Source of the DNA: Flavobacteriales bacterium
Lineage (GTDB): Bacteria; Bacteroidota; Bacteroidia; Flavobacteriales; PHOS-HE28
DNA: 37,269 bases
Direction of reading: 5' to 3'
Assembly: GCA_008016945.1 (NCBI GenBank)
Contig: SSGN01000013.1
Coordinates: forward strand, 1-37,269
Positions 34,038 through 37,269 of the stretch are shown one piece after another. The position numbers and the translations under genes were made by a program. The notes beneath the pieces were generated by a model. It had not been told where the DNA came from. It saw only the letters and a program-made list of their open reading frames with translations, and made no database searches. Positions within the stretch are counted from its first letter, which is position 1. Every line of letters starts with the position of its first letter.

Positions 34038-34727
34038 ATGAAATTCGGCGTCGTCACTTTTCCGGGCTCCAACTGCGATGAGGATATGATCCATGTGCTG
34101 GGCACCACCATGGGGCGGCCTGTGGAGCGGCTCTGGCACAAGGAGCATGACCTGAAGGGGGTGGACATGGTGGTGCTCCCCGGAGGCTTCTCCTACGGAG
34201 ACTACCTCCGCAGCGGGGCCATCGCCCGGTTCTCGCCCATCATGCAGGAGGTGGCGGCCCATGCGAAACGGGGTGGGCTGGTGTTCGGCGTGTGCAACGG
34301 GTTCCAAGTGCTGTGCGAAGCGGGTTTGGTACCAGGCGCCCTGTTGCACAACGAAGGGCAGAAGTTCGTGGCCCGCAATACCTATGTGAGGCCAGCCACC
34401 CGGGCCACAGCGCTCACCAGCGCGGTGCCCGATCGCGCGTTGAAGATCCCCATCGCCCACGGCGAAGGCCGCTATCACGCCGATGCCGCCACGCTGAAAG
34501 CCTTGAAGGATAATGATCAGGTGCTCTTCCGTTATTGCGATGCGGATGGGAAGGTCACGGATGCGGCGAATCCCAACGGCAGCAAGGACAACATCGCCGG
34601 AGTGTGCAATATGGGGCGTAATGTGTTCGGCATGATGCCGCACCCGGAAAGGGCCGCCGATGAGCGGCTCGGTAATACGGACGGTCGCGCACTCTTCGAA
34701 TCTCTGTTGAAGGAGGTCCTGGCCTGA
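34038..34727 (+). CDS. purQ: Phosphoribosylformylglycinamidine synthase subunit PurQ
   Basis: Glutaminase subunit of FGAM synthase in purine synthesis, supplying ammonia to PurL. The 229-residue form from ATG 34038 begins [16 protein letters not shown], the family start; ATG 34023 would add five residues and fits the promoter distance slightly better. Class I amidotransferase residues: Cys86 in [13 protein letters not shown] and the His-Glu pair in [28 protein letters not shown] is the oxyanion segment. The separate PurQ implies a small PurL/PurS system elsewhere. The 136 bases after the stop contain a weak GGACC/GGTCC hairpin and nothing else recognisable. Confidence 0.95.
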   Translation: MKFGVVTFPGSNCDEDMIHVLGTTMGRPVERLWHKEHDLKGVDMVVLPGGFSYGDYLRSGAIARFSPIMQEVAAHAKRGGLVFGVCNGFQVLCEAGLVPGALLHNEGQKFVARNTYVRPATRATALTSAVPDRALKIPIAHGEGRYHADAATLKALKDNDQVLFRYCDADGKVTDAANPNGSKDNIAGVCNMGRNVFGMMPHPERAADERLGNTDGRALFESLLKEVLA

Positions 34728-34863
34728 CCCTTCTTGCGATTGCGCGTTCCTTCTGCGCGGCGCCCGCTGTTCTTGTACGCGAGCACGCGATCCGCCTGAA
34801 CCATTTGGACCGAGGTCCGGTCCGCCCACCACCTGTGTGCTGCGCGGGCAGGATAGCTTGCCT

Positions 34864-36939
34864 TCAGGGTATCAAAGGCTGAACCATGGGGCGCAGGGAC
34901 CGCACCCGGGATGGATCGATGATGATGGCCTGGTTCCGTGATCCATCCCCTTTCCACCCCACCAGTTCGTGACCTTCCGCCGGGGTGAACACCACCCGCA
35001 GCGGAATGCCGTTGAAGCCGATCACCTCGTTGGGACCGGGTGATAGCGCCAGATCCTCGATCCTCAACGTGCCTTGCGCGGTGTCCGGTACTTCGATGAT
35101 GGTCCTGCGCAACTTTCGTCCGGTGGCCCGGCTGAGGTGTTCGGTCAGGTGGCCGGGGCGATCATGGATGAATGTCCGTAAGGCCCGGTGCGAGGTCGAG
35201 GGGTCGGGTCTTTCCATCTCACCCTGCCAGCGTTCGTGGTCGGCGTACAGCTGAGCCTGATGGCTGGTGAACAGGCTGTCGGCCAACGCCATGGCATGGC
35301 TGGGGGAGAGCGCGGTGGCCAGCAGAGCGCTCATGCGTGCCAGCAGTTTCGCCTGCAATTCGGGGTGCTTGAGGAACTGAGGGATGTAGGGGGTCTCTGC
35401 GGCGGTGCCTGCGGCCATGCGCTCCACACTGTTCTCCGCGGCGGGCGCCCAAAGGTCCATGTCGTACATCACCCAGCGCCAGCGGCCATTGGGCTGCCGA
35501 GGTCGGTAGCACCGTACGTTGAGGTCGTGGTCGGCTCGACCGGTCCAGAGGTCCAGGCAGGCCAGGTCGGTGAGGTTGTCCAGGTCCATGTATCGCGCCA
35601 GCGTGTCCAGCGGTGCCAGATGCATCAACAATGCCACGCTGGCCTTGAAATGCGTGTCGCTCCCCGACCGCACCACGGCTGCGGGGCCTTCCAGCACATC
35701 CACCGCTTCGCTCCCGCTGATGTGCTTCAACCATTGCGCATCCTTGGGTGGCATCCAGCGGTACAGGCCCCAGTACCGACCGTTGAGGTACAATGGCATC
35801 GGGTGCGAGGGCTGCACATCCACGCGCAGACCGTGGTCGCGCACCAAGACCTCCATGAACCGGTTGCGTAGGAAACTGTTCGGGCCCGCATCGGCGCGCA
35901 GGATGCCTTCTTGGAAGTGCTCGCGGTCGTTCAACCGAAGGCCTTTCACCGGACTGTCGTAACGGTCGCGTGCGTGCAATTTGAAGGAACGCTTCGCCAA
36001 ACTACGTGTACCGCTGCCGTGGATGCTGATGCCGATCGGAATGGGGACCTCTTCACTACCATTGAACTTCACCATGGCCAGCCGTTCCCACGCTCGGCCC
36101 CTGCGGCTGAAGTTGGCCAGCACGCCCTCCACGTTGATGCCGCTGCTGTCGTCGGAAAGGCCGGCCTGGTCCATGGCGATGGTGATGCCATCCTGGGGCG
36201 CAGTGCCACGGTGGTAGGTGGAGCAGAATTCCTTGCTCGGCAGTCGGCCTTCGGCGAATGCCCGTGCCCGCACCACCAGGTCGCGGTCCACCACGATCGG
36301 TGCGGTGTACGGCTCACCGTGCGTGATGGTGGGTTCGGTGCCATCGGTGGTGTACCGAATGGTGGCACCGTCCTCGGCGGACAGGGGCAGCACGGTACCC
36401 GTGCCGAGGAGCGTGGTATCGATCACGGGTGTGGCGGTGCGCCCATGCACGGGTCGGGTACCAAGATTGGGTGCGCCCAGTGTGGCCGTGTCGAAGAAGC
36501 TCCACGCGGTGGCATGGCCATCGGTGAGGCGGCCCACACTGAGGTCGCCAGCCATGGCCGGGTAGGTGAACACGTCCAGTACCGTTGTTCCATCGGCCGC
36601 GATCAAGAGCAGCGTGCCACCCTTGCGCGGTAGGGTGAAGCCCACGTGGTCCGGGCCCAGGTCGGGGCGGCCATCGAACCAGAGGACCAGGTGCCCTTGA
36701 GGGGTGATGTTCAGAGGGCCTTGCAGGACATGCATACGGCCCACCACGGCGAAACGCAGGCCTTCAACGTTGATGGTGGCGGTGGTCGGATTAAAGAGCT
36801 CCACCCAATCCGGAGTGCTGCCGTCCGCGGCCACGTACGTGTTGCGGTTGGCGGCCTGTAGCTCGTTGATCACCACGTTGTTCTGTGCCCCGGCGGACAG
36901 GGCCAGAGCGCACAGTGTGATGGACCAAGGGGCTTTCAC
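34864..36939 (-). CDS. Secreted lamin-tail / CotH-kinase domain protein
   Basis: The 691-residue product starts at a GTG (36939) with a signal peptide ([19 protein letters not shown]). Domain order: a lamin-tail domain (about residues 21-120: [20 protein letters not shown], then DWVELFNPT), a chitobiase C-terminal-like beta domain (about 170-240: [15 protein letters not shown]), and a CotH-type kinase-like domain (about 265-560: [42 protein letters not shown]). CotH proteins are atypical kinases. A small beta domain with ELVGWKGDG closes the protein; a standard T9SS sorting domain is not obvious. A role in the cell envelope or extracellular matrix is inferred. A -7 box sits against the GTG. 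Confidence 0.85.
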   Translation of the reverse strand: MKAPWSITLCALALSAGAQNNVVINELQAANRNTYVAADGSTPDWVELFNPTTATINVEGLRFAVVGRMHVLQGPLNITPQGHLVLWFDGRPDLGPDHVGFTLPRKGGTLLLIAADGTTVLDVFTYPAMAGDLSVGRLTDGHATAWSFFDTATLGAPNLGTRPVHGRTATPVIDTTLLGTGTVLPLSAEDGATIRYTTDGTEPTITHGEPYTAPIVVDRDLVVRARAFAEGRLPSKEFCSTYHRGTAPQDGITIAMDQAGLSDDSSGINVEGVLANFSRRGRAWERLAMVKFNGSEEVPIPIGISIHGSGTRSLAKRSFKLHARDRYDSPVKGLRLNDREHFQEGILRADAGPNSFLRNRFMEVLVRDHGLRVDVQPSHPMPLYLNGRYWGLYRWMPPKDAQWLKHISGSEAVDVLEGPAAVVRSGSDTHFKASVALLMHLAPLDTLARYMDLDNLTDLACLDLWTGRADHDLNVRCYRPRQPNGRWRWVMYDMDLWAPAAENSVERMAAGTAAETPYIPQFLKHPELQAKLLARMSALLATALSPSHAMALADSLFTSHQAQLYADHERWQGEMERPDPSTSHRALRTFIHDRPGHLTEHLSRATGRKLRRTIIEVPDTAQGTLRIEDLALSPGPNEVIGFNGIPLRVVFTPAEGHELVGWKGDGSRNQAIIIDPSRVRSLRPMVQPLIP

Positions 36940-36942
36940 CGG

Positions 36943-36951
36943 CCGAAATTA
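36943..36951 (-). promoter_or_regulatory. -7-like box directly against the start of the CotH gene
   Basis: On the minus strand TAATTTCGG ends three bases before the GTG at 36939, with TTCG 20 bases upstream of it. The signal peptide begins exactly at this GTG, so a later start is unlikely and a leaderless message is suggested. Confidence 0.45.
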
Positions 36952-37163
36952 GGGAAGATGAGGTGCGGATCCGAACCAACGGCATTGCACAGGGCGCGAT
37001 CGCAGGTTCCAACGCGCGGTGCCATGGTATGGCCGTGCCGAGCCTTGTGCGCAGGCCGGCATAGACAGGGAAGGGCTTCCGGACCTGTGGGCGCGTTGTG
37101 CGTTAATAGGTTGCCCGCAGTGTTGGGCCGCTGGCGATGCAGGTGAAATGGCGCGATCCGCGT

Positions 37164-37269
37164 TCAGTGATGCTGTAGGCCACAGTGCTCGCCGGCCCAT
37201 TCGATCTCGATGGTGGCGTGGTGGATCCCCATCTCTTGCAACGTGCGACGTGCGGCCGCCTTGGTGGCC
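37164..37269 (-). CDS. Cation diffusion facilitator family transporter, C-terminal end only
   Basis: The minus-strand frame enters at the right edge and stops at a TGA (37164-37166), giving the last 34 or so residues: LQEMGIHHATIEIEWAGEHC followed by GLQHH. This pattern, a helix, then GIHHATIEIE and a Cys/His end, is the C-terminal cytoplasmic metal-binding domain of CDF (CzcD/ZitB-type) metal exporters. The rest of the gene lies outside the window. The 212 bases between it and the CotH gene's -7 box contain nothing else recognisable. Confidence 0.65.
   Translation of the reverse strand, partial: ATKAAARRTLQEMGIHHATIEIEWAGEHCGLQHH

Noticed and set aside
34728..34863. Possible tRNA or small RNA after purQ
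   Set aside because: No cloverleaf or conserved T-loop was found; only a weak GGACC/GGTCC hairpin is present.
34532..34957. Minus-strand open frame across the end of purQ and the following gap
   Set aside because: It overlaps purQ and the CotH gene in other frames, has no promoter and reads as low-complexity Arg-rich sequence.

Overview
The window looks like chromosomal DNA from a high-GC member of the Bacteroidota, most likely a Flavobacteriales relative. Three things point there: proteins with type IX secretion (T9SS, Por) C-terminal sorting domains, start-proximal -7 boxes of the form TAnnTTTG or TAnnTTCG instead of sigma-70 boxes, and Bacteroidota-type families (an ECF sigma/anti-sigma pair beside an outer-membrane barrel gene, CotH/lamin-tail protein, DUF6427-like membrane protein). 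The taxonomy is inferred from gene content only. No rRNA, tRNA or CRISPR array was seen.

Layout. (1) 3-872: 3' part of pdxA. (2) 874-9353: an accessory block, visibly more A/T-rich than its surroundings. It holds two T9SS-sorted secreted proteins on the minus strand and, divergently, a 2,091-residue SpvB/VCBS/RHS polymorphic-toxin protein whose stop overlaps the start of a lipoprotein gene, a candidate immunity gene. (3) 9514-16328: the fatty-acid/phospholipid cluster yceD-rpmF-plsX-fabH-accB-accC, with a multi-pass membrane protein gene overlapping the end of accC and a second membrane protein converging on it (16329-17795). (4) 17924-21434: an ECF sigma factor, an anti-sigma factor with a triplicated cytoplasmic module, a small TonB-C-like secreted protein and an outer-membrane barrel protein. 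Three transcription units there share a TGTAAC/GTCCTA-type promoter, suggesting one autoregulated regulon. (5) 21435-22518: a scar with a large hairpin, a probable IS30 transposase remnant and a 5'-truncated T9SS-sorted pseudogene. (6) 22670-32774: yebC, a NIT-domain histidine kinase, an acyl-CoA carboxylase beta subunit, a family 2 glycosyltransferase, a TPR histidine kinase with its NarL-type regulator, a thioredoxin-fold protein and purD. (7) 32771-37269: a 59-residue membrane protein gene missed by length cut-offs, a DUF6427-like membrane protein, purQ, a CotH/lamin-tail secreted protein and the C-terminal end of a cation-diffusion-facilitator gene.

How the genes work together. The acyl-chain block supplies malonyl-CoA (accBC), starts fatty-acid elongation (fabH) and feeds phosphatidic-acid synthesis (plsX). 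The ECF block looks like an envelope-stress or surface-homeostasis circuit. The RHS block looks like an antagonism cassette with its own immunity candidate. The most informative new observation is the shared ECF promoter; next are the toxin/immunity pair, the triplicated anti-sigma module and the boxes that sit against start codons and suggest leaderless transcripts.
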